Of a stretch of 64,000 nucleotides of DNA, positions 26,748 to 35,500 are shown in pieces (position 1 is the first letter of the stretch; each line of letters begins with the position of its first letter). The position numbers and the translations under genes are program-made. The DNA is from Parachryseolinea silvisoli (GTDB lineage Bacteria; Bacteroidota; Bacteroidia; Cytophagales; Cyclobacteriaceae), in assembly GCF_021190955.1 (NCBI RefSeq), contig NZ_JAIOAO010000005.1, positions 124,001 to 188,000 on the forward strand, read 5' to 3'. Under the pieces are notes generated by a model that saw nothing but the letters and a program-made list of their open reading frames with translations, made no database searches and was not told the DNA's origin.

Positions 26748-26960
26748 ATGATGAAGCATTGGATCATCCTGGCTACAGGTATAGTGATCGGGGGACTGGG
26801 CGGCTTCCTGTACTGGTATTATATAGGCTGCCTCAGCGGCACCTGCGCTATCACCTCTTCACCCATCAACAGTACGATTTACGGAGGTGTAATGGGTGCG
26901 CTGTTGGTTAATATGTTCAAGCCCTCCGATAAAAAGAAAACACAAAACGATCATCCATAG
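26748..26960 (+). CDS. DUF6132 small membrane protein
   Basis: The protein has 70 residues from the ATG at 26748 (a second ATG follows directly); the longer open frame beginning at 26613 overlaps the rhodanese gene and is not protein-like there. Two membrane helices (HWIILATGIVIGGLGGFLYWYYI and TIYGGVMGALLVNMF) flank a short loop, GCLSGTCAITSSPINS, with paired cysteines. This is the DUF6132 pattern. Genes of this family often lie beside rhodaneses in Bacteroidota. The CxxxxC loop may carry sulfane sulfur or metal at the membrane (inference). It is the last intact gene of the cluster, followed by a strong terminator. Confidence 0.8.
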   Translation: MMKHWIILATGIVIGGLGGFLYWYYIGCLSGTCAITSSPINSTIYGGVMGALLVNMFKPSDKKKTQNDHP

Positions 26961-26988
26961 CGAAGCCCATCGACGTGGTATCCAAGAC

Positions 26989-27017
26989 AGGGCGGCCGTT
27001 GTGCCGCCCTTTTTTTT
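26989..27017 (+). terminator. Rho-independent terminator of the sulfur gene cluster
   Basis: AGGGCGGC and GCCGCCCT form an 8-bp GC-rich stem with a 6-nt loop, followed by a run of eight T. Confidence 0.9.
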
Positions 27018-27065
27018 GCATTGCGCGGATGCCATTACACAGAAAAAGTTTAAAAAAAATCCGAG

Positions 27066-27081
27066 CGTGACCCAAGTCACA
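27066..27081. promoter_or_regulatory. Third CRP-like box, before a truncated methyltransferase
   Basis: CGTGA-CCCAAG-TCACA matches TGTGA-N6-TCACA at 9 of 10 positions. No TAnnTTTG follows at the 30.5-bp spacing; instead the box runs into the methyltransferase fragment. It looks like the remains of a third promoter of the regulon whose gene lost its 5' part. Confidence 0.45.
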
Positions 27082-27083
27082 GT

Positions 27084-27329
27084 GTGTCACCGAATGGCAG
27101 CATGGCCATCGGCACCTTCTCCCCTAATGGACCCACCAAATGCAGTGGCCTCGAAATCAAACAATGCACGGAAGAAACGCTGTACCAGACACTACGCCAG
27201 CACTTCCAAAAAATCCGCTGTATAACCGAAGATCATACTACGCCCTTCAATACAATCCAAAACTTTCTCTTTTGCAGCTTTCGGAAAGTGGCATCTTTCA
27301 CCTCATTTCATGACAAAAGAGGCTTTTAA
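27084..27329 (+). pseudogene. C-terminal fragment of a class I SAM-dependent methyltransferase
   Basis: From about 27100 the frame reads MAIGTFSPNGPTKCSGL, then an EETLYQTLRQHF helix, HTTPFNTIQNFLFCSF and a stop. This is the C-terminal quarter of small class I methyltransferases, whose usual text is GTFxPxGPxKCSGLPV ... HxTPxGxxQxFxYCxF. The SAM-binding N-terminal part (about 130 residues) is missing. Upstream there is only the CRP-like box and the terminator of the preceding gene. Related genes accompany rhodanese/TauE clusters, so this was probably a module member, truncated by deletion. A short expressed ORF from the ATG at 27084 cannot be excluded. Confidence 0.65.
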
Positions 27330-27330
27330 C

Positions 27331-27338
27331 TATCTTTG
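27331..27338 (+). promoter_or_regulatory. Orphan -7 element after the methyltransferase fragment
   Basis: TATCTTTG matches TAnnTTTG exactly, two bases after the stop of the fragment. Only a 6-codon frame (27370) and the repeated gene tail follow, so it may be a promoter left from a lost gene. Confidence 0.25.
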
Positions 27339-27420
27339 ATATAAGAAGTTGTTTTTAAAAGACGGTAAATGAGATCAATCCGAAGGTAAGCCAATTCGGT
27401 TACATGGTCGGGCCGTCGAA

Positions 27421-27516
27421 GATGAACGGAATAAGCTTGCGGCGATCAATCGCTCATAGTTCAATAGTGCGTATTAACGAGAAAGAGCCAGGTTTCCCTG
27501 GCTCTTTGCATTTGGG
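27421..27516 (+). pseudogene. Right copy of the 96-bp direct repeat: 3' tail of a paralogue of the 22410 gene
   Basis: The sequence encodes DERNKLAAINRS and a stop, identical in protein to the end of the 22410 gene. Its five codon differences in this stretch are all synonymous, and the stop is TAG instead of TGA. The following terminator is identical. Upstream sequence no longer matches the gene. The synonymous pattern says that this copy diverged while still coding, before losing its 5' part. Confidence 0.75.
27482..27507 (+). terminator. Terminator in the right repeat copy
   Basis: Identical to the 23149-23174 hairpin (11-bp stem AAAGAGCCAGG/CCTGGCTCTTT). Confidence 0.8.
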
Positions 27517-27548
27517 TATTGATTGGACGGTTAATTTATATTGGATTC

Positions 27549-27563
27549 GCCCCCTACGGGGGC
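27549..27563. terminator. Small GC hairpin after the GH16 gene
   Basis: GCCCCC-TAC-GGGGGC forms a perfect 6-bp stem 40 bp beyond the stop of the minus-strand GH16 gene. There is no clear T-run, so it is weak as a terminator. Confidence 0.35.
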
Positions 27564-27577
27564 ACCCGTAAAGGCCA

Positions 27578-27603
27578 CTCTCGCTCGCCACACGCACACT
27601 GTT
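27578..27603 (-). repeat. Degenerate gene-end repeat at the GH16 stop codon
   Basis: CTCTCGCTCGCCACACGCACAC followed by TGTTC resembles the ACACTCACGCTCACACTGTT part of the gene-end repeat and abuts the stop codon of the minus-strand gene at 27604. Confidence 0.35.
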
Positions 27604-28389
27604 CTACTGGTAAATGCGGACGTAGTCAACTTCCATGCGTTGCGGCCAAATAGTGGTGTCGATGCCTTCTTTGCCGCCCCAGTTACCGCCGACGGCGAGG
27701 TTCATCAGCAGATGGAACCGCTCGTCAAAGGGCCAGCCTTTGTAGTCGTCTTTTGGTTCGCGTACGACGGTGTGGTACAACGTATCGTCTACGTAGAAGT
27801 CGATCTTGTCTTTGGCCCAGTCAATGGCATAGCGGTGGAAAGTATCCTGCGCGTCGGCGATGGTGATCTTGCCCTCCTTTTGCGTTTGTTTGCCATGATT
27901 GTATAATTCGCAATGGATGGTGCCGTGGATCACGGCAGGGTCATAGCCTACGTGCTCCATGATGTCGATCTCGCCGCTGGCAGGCCAACCGCCATATTTC
28001 CAGTCGGTAGGCAGCATCCAGATGGCAGGCCATGTGCCCCGCCCGCGCGGCAGACGTGCACTGACTTCAACGCGACCATGAGTCCAGTCGCCTTTCGTTT
28101 TGGAGACCAACCGTGCGGACGAGTATGGCACACCTTCGATGGAGTCCTGGTGCGCCTCGATGATGAGCTTGCCGTTCTCCACGCGAGCGTTACGCGCGTC
28201 GCGGGTATAGTACTGTTTTTCGTTATTCCCCCAACCGTTGGCGTTGCCCAGGTCATAGCCCCACCGGGTAGTGTCGGGCACCCCCGTGGTGTCGAATTCG
28301 TCCGACCACACCAGTGCACGGGTTGTTTTCTCCCTGCACGCGCCTGTTAACAACAGGGCGCAGAGCATTATCCTCCAGGTAAAATACAT
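27604..28389 (-). CDS. GH16 endo-beta-1,3-glucanase (laminarinase) lipoprotein
   Basis: The 261-residue lipoprotein has lipobox LLTGAC (Cys18). It is almost entirely a GH16 jelly-roll: LVWSDEFD at the start, WGNNEKQYYT, ARLPRGRGTWPAIWMLP, and the active site GEIDIMEHVG with nucleophile Glu140 and acid/base Glu145. The ExDxxE form with the inserted Met is the beta-bulge type of laminarinases and lichenases. It cleaves beta-1,3-glucan chains, probably at the cell surface, to oligosaccharides for the SusC/D pair upstream in the same operon. It is the last gene, 32 bp after the second GH16 gene. Confidence 0.94.
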   Translation of the reverse strand: MYFTWRIMLCALLLTGACREKTTRALVWSDEFDTTGVPDTTRWGYDLGNANGWGNNEKQYYTRDARNARVENGKLIIEAHQDSIEGVPYSSARLVSKTKGDWTHGRVEVSARLPRGRGTWPAIWMLPTDWKYGGWPASGEIDIMEHVGYDPAVIHGTIHCELYNHGKQTQKEGKITIADAQDTFHRYAIDWAKDKIDFYVDDTLYHTVVREPKDDYKGWPFDERFHLLMNLAVGGNWGGKEGIDTTIWPQRMEVDYVRIYQ

Positions 28390-28421
28390 AGTCTTTTTTT
28401 ACGTTATGCCGACGCGCGGCG

Positions 28422-29540
28422 TCAGGGTTTTTGTTGAAATACACGCACGTAGTCTACGATCATGCGTTGAGGAAAGAGGGTCGTACCGTCCGGGCTACCC
28501 GGCCAGCGACCGCCTACAGCCACGTTGAAAATGAAGAAGAACTCTTTTTGGAATTCGCTCAGCCCCTCGGGCGTGGTATCAATGACGTTGAATTGCTTAT
28601 CGTCTACATACCAGGTAATGGTCTGCGGAGTCCATACCATGGAGTACACATGGAATTCATCGGCATAAGTGCCACTTGCCAGGGTGGTGTGTTTGGTATA
28701 ACTGGCGTATTCACCGGCGGCATCCCAGTGCACAGTGCCGTGTACAGTGTTCTCCCGGCCTGCGCCACCGACCATTTCCATGATGTCGATCTCGCCACAT
28801 TTCGGCCAGGTGTCGGTTTGATAGTTTGCGCCCAGCATCCACAACGCCGGCCACAGCCCCTGCCCTTTCGGCAACACGGCGCGTATGTCGACACGCCCGT
28901 AGCGGAACTCCTGCTTGCCGGCAGTAACAATTCGCGACGAAGTATACTGGCTGCCCTGGAAGGTTTCCTTTTTTGCGGTGATGATAAGTTTGCCCTCGGT
29001 CAACGAAGTGTTTTCAGAACGATAGTATTGCAACTCGTTGTTTCCCCAGCCGTCCTGACCGGTACCGGTCTCAAAGGTCCAGTCCGCTGTGTTCAGCGCG
29101 GTGCCGCTAAACTCGTCCTGCCACACCAGGTCCATGCCTGCATAAGTGGCCGGCGTTTCATACCCCTTGGTCGGTATGACCAGGTCGCCGCTAAGGGTGA
29201 CGGAAACATCTCTGCTTTCGGTTGTAAATGCTTGGTCGGTTGTGTGTGCTTGTACCTTGATGGTATAGTTACCTGACTTGGAGTAAGTATGCGTCGCTTT
29301 TCCATCCGTGCTTCTCACCGGCGTTTCATTTGCCGCCTCGCCAAAGTAAATGTTATAAAAGTTAACGGCAGTGGCTTTTGCCTGCACGGTAACCTCTGCC
29401 GGATTGGTGACGCTGATGGTTACGTCTATCGACTGAATCTCCGGATACAGGACGACGCCATCGTCACTATCTTTGCTGCAGCCGATCATGCCGAGCAGAG
29501 CCAGGTATATAAATGCAAAGGACATAGTGTGCTTCTTCAT
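28422..29540 (-). CDS. GH16 beta-glucanase lipoprotein with N-terminal PKD-like domain
   Basis: The 372-residue lipoprotein has lipobox IGC (Cys21). Residues 36-118 form a PKD/Ig-like domain, and residues 135-372 a GH16 domain with LVWQDEFSG, DGWGNNELQYY, LPKGQGLWPALWMLG and GEIDIMEMVG (Glu250 nucleophile, Glu255 acid/base). It ends VDYVRVFQQ. It is paralogous to the smaller GH16 enzyme encoded next, and the two likely have complementary chain-length or branch preferences. The PKD domain probably serves as spacer at the surface. Confidence 0.94.
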   Translation of the reverse strand: MKKHTMSFAFIYLALLGMIGCSKDSDDGVVLYPEIQSIDVTISVTNPAEVTVQAKATAVNFYNIYFGEAANETPVRSTDGKATHTYSKSGNYTIKVQAHTTDQAFTTESRDVSVTLSGDLVIPTKGYETPATYAGMDLVWQDEFSGTALNTADWTFETGTGQDGWGNNELQYYRSENTSLTEGKLIITAKKETFQGSQYTSSRIVTAGKQEFRYGRVDIRAVLPKGQGLWPALWMLGANYQTDTWPKCGEIDIMEMVGGAGRENTVHGTVHWDAAGEYASYTKHTTLASGTYADEFHVYSMVWTPQTITWYVDDKQFNVIDTTPEGLSEFQKEFFFIFNVAVGGRWPGSPDGTTLFPQRMIVDYVRVFQQKP

Positions 29541-29617
29541 ACAATACAGGTTAAGAAATCAAAACTACTCCGGAGGATGCTCATTCCAAACACCCTCCGG
29601 GAAGTATACGCCCTGGC

Positions 29618-31060
29618 CTATTCGGCTGCGGGCAACAGCACAAAATCGTCGATAAAGAAGATGCCGCCGGTATAGATGCCTTCGCCGCCCATTTGGATAA
29701 CGATGGTATTATAGGTCGTATTGGCTGACGCGCTGCTGAAGTCGAACGTAAGCTCCACCCACTCGTTCAGCGGCAGATCTTTGTGCAGCACCTCGGTTTG
29801 GGTCCTGAACGCCTCGGCTTCGTCGCGGTTCTGCAGTTTTACAGATGCATAACGTTGCAGTGTCTTATACGTCTGCCAGGACTCGCCACCTTCCGTCGTA
29901 TAGTCGTTATAGCTCGGGATAAACACTTTCATTTTGAACACATGGCGCTCGCGCAAATCCATTTTGTACGGCAATTGGATCTGTACATTCGAGAACGCGC
30001 CACCTCCACCGGGAGCTTTCACATACTTACCCACCTTAGCCGATGTATTGATCGGTACTGGCGCGGGATTGTCATAGGTGGCTATCGAGCCGTTTGAGTT
30101 CGGCGTAAAGGTAATATTGCCGCTGCCGTCGAAGTCGGTAAAGATATCTTCAATCTTGTACGGTGGCGGGGGCGGCGGGTTGCGCACGAAACCTTTGCGG
30201 ATGAACCGCTGGTACCAGGCGTTGCCTGCCTCGCCTTCTTGTATGGAGCGTATGTATAGCTCGTCTGGTGTGATGGAAAGAATCTCGTATACAGGCGCTC
30301 TTCCGGAATAGTAACCGATAAAGCCGCCACCGCCGATGGTGAGGTACCACTTGCCATTGCTTTCCGAGAGTGACCAGGTTTGGGGACCTGGATTATAGGG
30401 TGCTATAAAGTCGTTGCCGTTCGGCTCTTTAACCGCCCCTGCAAAGGCGCCACCAAAGCCTGCGTTGACATAGACGTCGCCATTGGTATGGTAAAGCAGC
30501 TCCGAGCCTTTCAGCTTAAAGTTGATCGAGTCGTCGTACATGCCAAGTCCGTCCTTGGCATTAGGAGGTGCTGCATACCATTCCGGCCAGGTACCCGCGG
30601 CGGGACCGATGCCCATGTGGCCGGCAGTACCTTTGTCCATCACCCAGGTTTTACCGTTGATCGCCGTCAGGCCGCCGGTCAGGAAATTATATTCATCTAC
30701 GTCGAGCAGTGTCGGATCGTCTTGTGCGATTTCGATAGACTGCGTCGTCGTAACACTTCCGCCCGAGGTATAGGCTGTCATCGTTACCTGGTAGGTGCCT
30801 TTGAACGGATAGCTGGCCGTTACGGCATCTCCTTCGCCAGCGCTGCCATTGCCAAAGCTCCAGCGTTTGAGGAAGGGCGACGAGGTGCTCGAGAAGTTGA
30901 CGACGTTGGGCTGGTCTGCCTTCGGCGTGACGCTGAATGTAGCGTCGGCCACGGTGGGCGCTTCGCCCAGTTCCGGATCGTCATCTTCACACGCGGTCAG
31001 GATCGACACCAGGCTACAGCACAGCAGGGCGAAGTATAAAAATCTCTTTTTCATATCCAT
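29618..31060 (-). CDS. PKD-containing surface glycan-binding lipoprotein
   Basis: This 480-residue lipoprotein has lipobox LTAC (near Cys24) followed by an acidic tail start (EDDDPELGE). A PKD-like domain (about 40-115, KRWSFGNGSAGEGD and YPFKGTYQVTMTAYTSGG) is followed by a middle domain rich in Trp/Tyr/Gly (NGKTWVMDKGTAGHMGIGP, WPEWYAAPP). A C-terminal jelly-roll (about 310-480) resembles a carbohydrate-binding module, with KMDLRERHVFKMKVFIPS and GGIFFIDDFVLLP. It has no catalytic motif. In laminarin loci such a protein between SusD and GH16 is the surface glycan-binding protein; that role is inferred from position and architecture. Confidence 0.82.
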   Translation of the reverse strand: MDMKKRFLYFALLCCSLVSILTACEDDDPELGEAPTVADATFSVTPKADQPNVVNFSSTSSPFLKRWSFGNGSAGEGDAVTASYPFKGTYQVTMTAYTSGGSVTTTQSIEIAQDDPTLLDVDEYNFLTGGLTAINGKTWVMDKGTAGHMGIGPAAGTWPEWYAAPPNAKDGLGMYDDSINFKLKGSELLYHTNGDVYVNAGFGGAFAGAVKEPNGNDFIAPYNPGPQTWSLSESNGKWYLTIGGGGFIGYYSGRAPVYEILSITPDELYIRSIQEGEAGNAWYQRFIRKGFVRNPPPPPPYKIEDIFTDFDGSGNITFTPNSNGSIATYDNPAPVPINTSAKVGKYVKAPGGGGAFSNVQIQLPYKMDLRERHVFKMKVFIPSYNDYTTEGGESWQTYKTLQRYASVKLQNRDEAEAFRTQTEVLHKDLPLNEWVELTFDFSSASANTTYNTIVIQMGGEGIYTGGIFFIDDFVLLPAAE

Positions 31061-31081
31061 GGTTATTCGGATGTAGGTGAA

Positions 31082-32566
31082 TTAATACTTAGGGTTTTGC
31101 AGCCAACCGGCGCCGGCCAGGTCGATCTCGCTTTGCGGGATGGGGAACACTTCGTGTTTACCTACCTCAAAGCCATCGATCACGTCTGCGGCTCTGCCGG
31201 TGCGAACCAGGTCAAAGAAACGCAGGCCTTCGCCGGCCAGCTCGACGCGACGCTCGCGGTAGATCGCTTCGGTCAATGCGGTGCTGCTGAGATTCAACGC
31301 GGGCATGTTCACGCTGGGGCGTGTGCGTACGCGGTTGAGGTACTGCAACGCCAGTCCATCGTTAGGTGACGGCTTGCGGTTGTGCGCTTCGGCGGCCATG
31401 AGCAGCACGTCGGCAAAGCGTATAACCTTATGGTTGACGGGGCTCGTCAGGTCATTGTCACCGAGACCCAATTCATCCTGACGCTTCAGGTATTTTTTAT
31501 TGTAGTAGCCTGTGTGGCCACCCGCCCCCTTAACATATTTAATCGCAGTGGGGTCTTCTTGTGCGGCGATAAAGGCGTCAACATCCAGGATAGAGGCATC
31601 CCGGCGCGGATCGTCTGATTCGAAGGCATTATAGAGGTCCTCGGTGGGCAGGTTGTAGCTATTGCCATCGGCGTATACGGGGCCGTCATAGCCGCGGATG
31701 CCATGAAATCCTACCGCTGCAAAACCTTCGAGGCATACAAAACATCCATAGCTCCCGCCTTCGTTGCCAACATACTCGATGTCAAACACGGTCTCTTTGC
31801 TGCCTTCGTTGGCCACACGGAACATGGTTTCGAAATTATTGAACAGGTCATACCCGCCATCGTTGATGACCTGATCGAGCGTAGCAGCGGCTTCGGTAAA
31901 CTTGTTCTGGTAGAGGTATACTTTTCCCAGCAGGGCCAGTGCGGCGCCTTTGGTGATACGGCCTTTTACGGGCGAGGTCCATTCGAGCGCGTCGGCAGCA
32001 GCTTGCAGGTCTTTTTCAATCTGGGCGTATACTTCTGTGACCGGAGTGCGTACCTGGGATGATACGTCACCGGGCGGCAGTTGACGGTCTACAATGAGCG
32101 GCACGGCGCCAAAGAATTTTACCAGCTCGAAGTAGTAGTAGCCCCGCAGAAACGAAGCTTCGCCCATGATGCGGGCTTTGTCATCGAACTCCAGTTTGTT
32201 GCGATTCTCGAAGATATAGTTGGTGCGTGTCACCCCGGCGTACATCCAACGCCATAGGCTGCGCAACTCGTTGTTAACGCCGCCATGGGTCATGGCATCA
32301 ATTTGATGCAGGCCTTCTGTGTCGGTTACGCCTTCGCCCCCGGCGATGGAGTTGTCCGACGCGATCTCGCCGATCCATAAGTCAAGGTACGAAGTCTGCA
32401 TGAGATCATAAGCACCTGTCAATGCCTGCTGGTAGTCACCCGGTGTGCGGAAAAAATTGTCGGCACTCCTGGTATATTGTGGGTCTACGTTTACGAAGTT
32501 GTCGCAGCTTACGGCTGCCAGCAACCCACAGACGAATAGTGTCCCTATTTTCAATGTCTTCTTCAT
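31082..32566 (-). CDS. SusD-type outer-membrane lipoprotein (beta-glucan locus)
   Basis: The 494-residue SusD-family lipoprotein has lipobox AVSC (Cys21). Typical features are DNFVNVDPQ after the lipid cysteine, the TPR-like core (RIMGEASFLRGYYYFELVKFFGAVPLIV), and the C-terminal YRERRVELAGEGLRFFDLVRTGRA with IPQSEIDL. It binds glucan fragments on the lid of the SusC channel encoded 5 bp upstream. The pair with two downstream GH16 enzymes makes beta-1,3-glucan the likely substrate. Confidence 0.96.
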   Translation of the reverse strand: MKKTLKIGTLFVCGLLAAVSCDNFVNVDPQYTRSADNFFRTPGDYQQALTGAYDLMQTSYLDLWIGEIASDNSIAGGEGVTDTEGLHQIDAMTHGGVNNELRSLWRWMYAGVTRTNYIFENRNKLEFDDKARIMGEASFLRGYYYFELVKFFGAVPLIVDRQLPPGDVSSQVRTPVTEVYAQIEKDLQAAADALEWTSPVKGRITKGAALALLGKVYLYQNKFTEAAATLDQVINDGGYDLFNNFETMFRVANEGSKETVFDIEYVGNEGGSYGCFVCLEGFAAVGFHGIRGYDGPVYADGNSYNLPTEDLYNAFESDDPRRDASILDVDAFIAAQEDPTAIKYVKGAGGHTGYYNKKYLKRQDELGLGDNDLTSPVNHKVIRFADVLLMAAEAHNRKPSPNDGLALQYLNRVRTRPSVNMPALNLSSTALTEAIYRERRVELAGEGLRFFDLVRTGRAADVIDGFEVGKHEVFPIPQSEIDLAGAGWLQNPKY

Positions 32567-32571
32567 ACTGT

Positions 32572-35500
32572 TTAAAAGGTTAGGTTCAAGCCGCCCATGA
32601 TACTCTTCGCCTGCGGATAAAATCCAAGGTCAATGCCAGTCTCGTTGGGATTGTAGGCCGAGAAGTCTGGGTCGAAGCCTTTGTACTTCGTGAACGTCAA
32701 TAAATTATTTGCTGCTACGTATACCCGCAGGCGGGTGGCGCCGATGCGCTCTACAATGGACCGGGGCAACGTGTAGCCCAGTTGCACATTTTTGAGGCGT
32801 ACAAACGACCCATCTTCTACGTAAAAATCAGAGATGACGTTGTTACGTGTTGCTTCGGTTGTGAGACGCGGGTATTCGTTTGTGCTGCCGGGGCCCGTCC
32901 AGCGGCCGCGGTTGTAAGCCAGCATGTTTGCCATCGGCAGTTGACGCTCGTAGTTCCGTAAGATCTCATTGCCCACGGAGGCATAGAGGGTTGCGGCGAA
33001 GTCAATGCCTTTGAAGTTCAGGCCGACGTTAAGTCCCATGATAGCATCGGGTATCGGTGAGCCGATGCGAGTCTTGTCGCTGTTGTCGCTGAAGTTAATG
33101 GCCGTTGAACCGTCGCGGTCTACAAACCGCAGGTCGCCGGGCGACGCGCCGGGCTGGGAGACACCACGTTCATCGATCTCCGCCTGCGTCTGATAAATGC
33201 CATCGGTCTCATAGCCGAAGAAATAGCCCATGGGATATCCTACCTGCATGCGTGTAGCACTCGATCCCCCTACGCTAAACGAGCCAAACGAGAAGAAGTC
33301 GACGCCGGGAGGCAGCGCTGTCACTTCGTTGTGAATGGTGGTGATGTTATACCCAATATTGAAACGCAGGCCTTGCGCCAGCTCGGTGTGGTAGTCGATG
33401 CGGAACTCGAGGCCACGGTTGCGTACCTCACCACCGTTGATGATGGGCGGCGAGCTGCCGGCGCCATAGGCACCGACAAGGGCGGAGATATCGGGCTGGA
33501 AGAGCAGGTCTTTGGTGGTCTTGACGTAGTAGTCGGCGGTGATGCTGACTTTGTCTTGTAAGATGTTCAGGTCAACACCGAAGTTTGCCTGACGGGTTGT
33601 CTCCCATTTCAGATCGCGGTTACCGATTTTACCCAGGGCCACGCCGTTGGTCAACACGTTGTCAAACGGATATACTCCCTCACCATCGAGCAATGGCAGG
33701 AAGCCGTTGGCGAGGATCTTATCGTTACCGGATACGCCGTAGCTGGCGCGTAGCTTCATGAACTGGATGGCATTGGTTTGGAAGAAAGATTCTTCTGACA
33801 TCACCCAGGCACCGGACACGGCAGGGAAATAACCAAAGCGGTTGTTGGCGCCAAAGGCTGTTGAACCGTCGCGACGAATAGAGGCCGACAATAAATACTT
33901 GCTGCCATAGCCATACTCGGCGCGCGCGAATTGCGACAACAAGCGATTACGTCCTTGCCAGGAAGATGTATTGTTGAGATAGTTCGCGCTTTCCGTGGCC
34001 GAGATATCGGCAAAGTCGTTAGAATTATACGGTACGTTATACCCCGTGCCGGTCAGGCTGCGATTATCATAGCCCAACATGGACGTACCCAGTGTGGCCT
34101 TGACCTTGTGTACACCGCCAAAAGTACGATCGTAGTTGAGAAATGCTTCGAAGTTATAGTTGAAGTACGTGGTGCGTGTTTCGCGTACGTTGTTGTATAC
34201 GGGAATGGAAAGGTCGTCTGAGATCTTTGTCAGGTTGGGTTCAAGCGCCGCGTTGGCGGCGGTGTTCTGCGCCTTGTTGAGCCCGTAGAATACCAACGGG
34301 TTGAATTGCTTTTCGTCTACCAGCGCATAGTTATACCCGGCGCGGCCTGTCACCTGGAAGTTGTCGTTGATCTTGTAGTTTATCTCTTGTTTACCGACCA
34401 CCTTGTTGGTTGTACTCCGGTTAAACGTGTTCGCCATTTGCGCCAGCGGGTTGATCACTTCCGAAACATCTTCCAGGAATGCATAGCTCCCATCTTCTCT
34501 GTAGGGACTGGCCGCGGGGTTGGCGTTGATGGTGTTGAAAAGCACCGAACCGATGCCCATTTCCGGCAGCATGTCACGGCGTTCGTTCGTGAATAATAAT
34601 ACATTTTCCCAGGTGACCTTAGGCAGGATGTCTACTGCAAAGTTCACGCGTGCATTGTAGCGGCGGTAGCCGGATTTCTGGCCACCGACAATGCCTTGCT
34701 GGTCGAGGTATGAACCACCGATGGCGTAGCGGCTTTTATCTGAACCGCCGGAGATGGTGAGGTTATAGTTCTGAATGGGTGCGTCCTCAAAGACCTCTTT
34801 CTGCCAGTCTGTGCCTTTGCCGAGGTTAGGGTTAGCGAATGGCGGGGTGCCGCCACCGGACGCGTAGGTTTCGTTTTTCAATACGGCATATTCGTGGGCG
34901 TCGAGCAGGTCGAGCTTTTTGGTGGTTTGCTGCACGCCGTAGTACCCTGAAAAATCTATGGTGGGTTTGGCGTTCTTCTTGCCTTTCTTGGTGGTGATGA
35001 GAATAACCCCGTTGGCAGCACGGACGCCATAGATGCCGGCGGTACCGTCTTTCAACACGTTGATGGATTCGACATCCGACGGGTTGAGTGAGGCCAGGCC
35101 TTCCTCATCGAAGGGTACGTCGTCTACGAGGATCAGAGGCGTGTTATCGCCGTTGGTCGTAAATCCGCGGACGCGGATGTTGAGGCCTGCACCGGGTGAT
35201 CCCGACGCCGCGGAGATTTGTACGCCGGCTGCCTGCCCTTGCAGGGCTTGTTCGATCCTTACGGGATTGAGAGCGGTAAGCTCATCTCCTTTTACTACCG
35301 CCACGGAACCAGTCAGCTCCTTTACGGTGGACGTGCCGTAGCCGATCACCACCACTTCGTCGAGGCTGGTAACATCGGGCAGGAGCTTCACCGTCACGTT
35401 CGACTGACCGTTCAGCGTGAGCTCCTGGGACGTGTACCCGATAAAGCTGATCTGTAGTGTTGCATCCACGGGGGCGTTGTCGATGCGGAATTCGCCGGTT

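Noticed and set aside
23088-27516. Sulfur cluster as an autonomous integrative element
   Set aside because: Despite flanking direct repeats there is no integrase, recombinase or tRNA site between them; recombination between gene tails explains the data without a mobile element.
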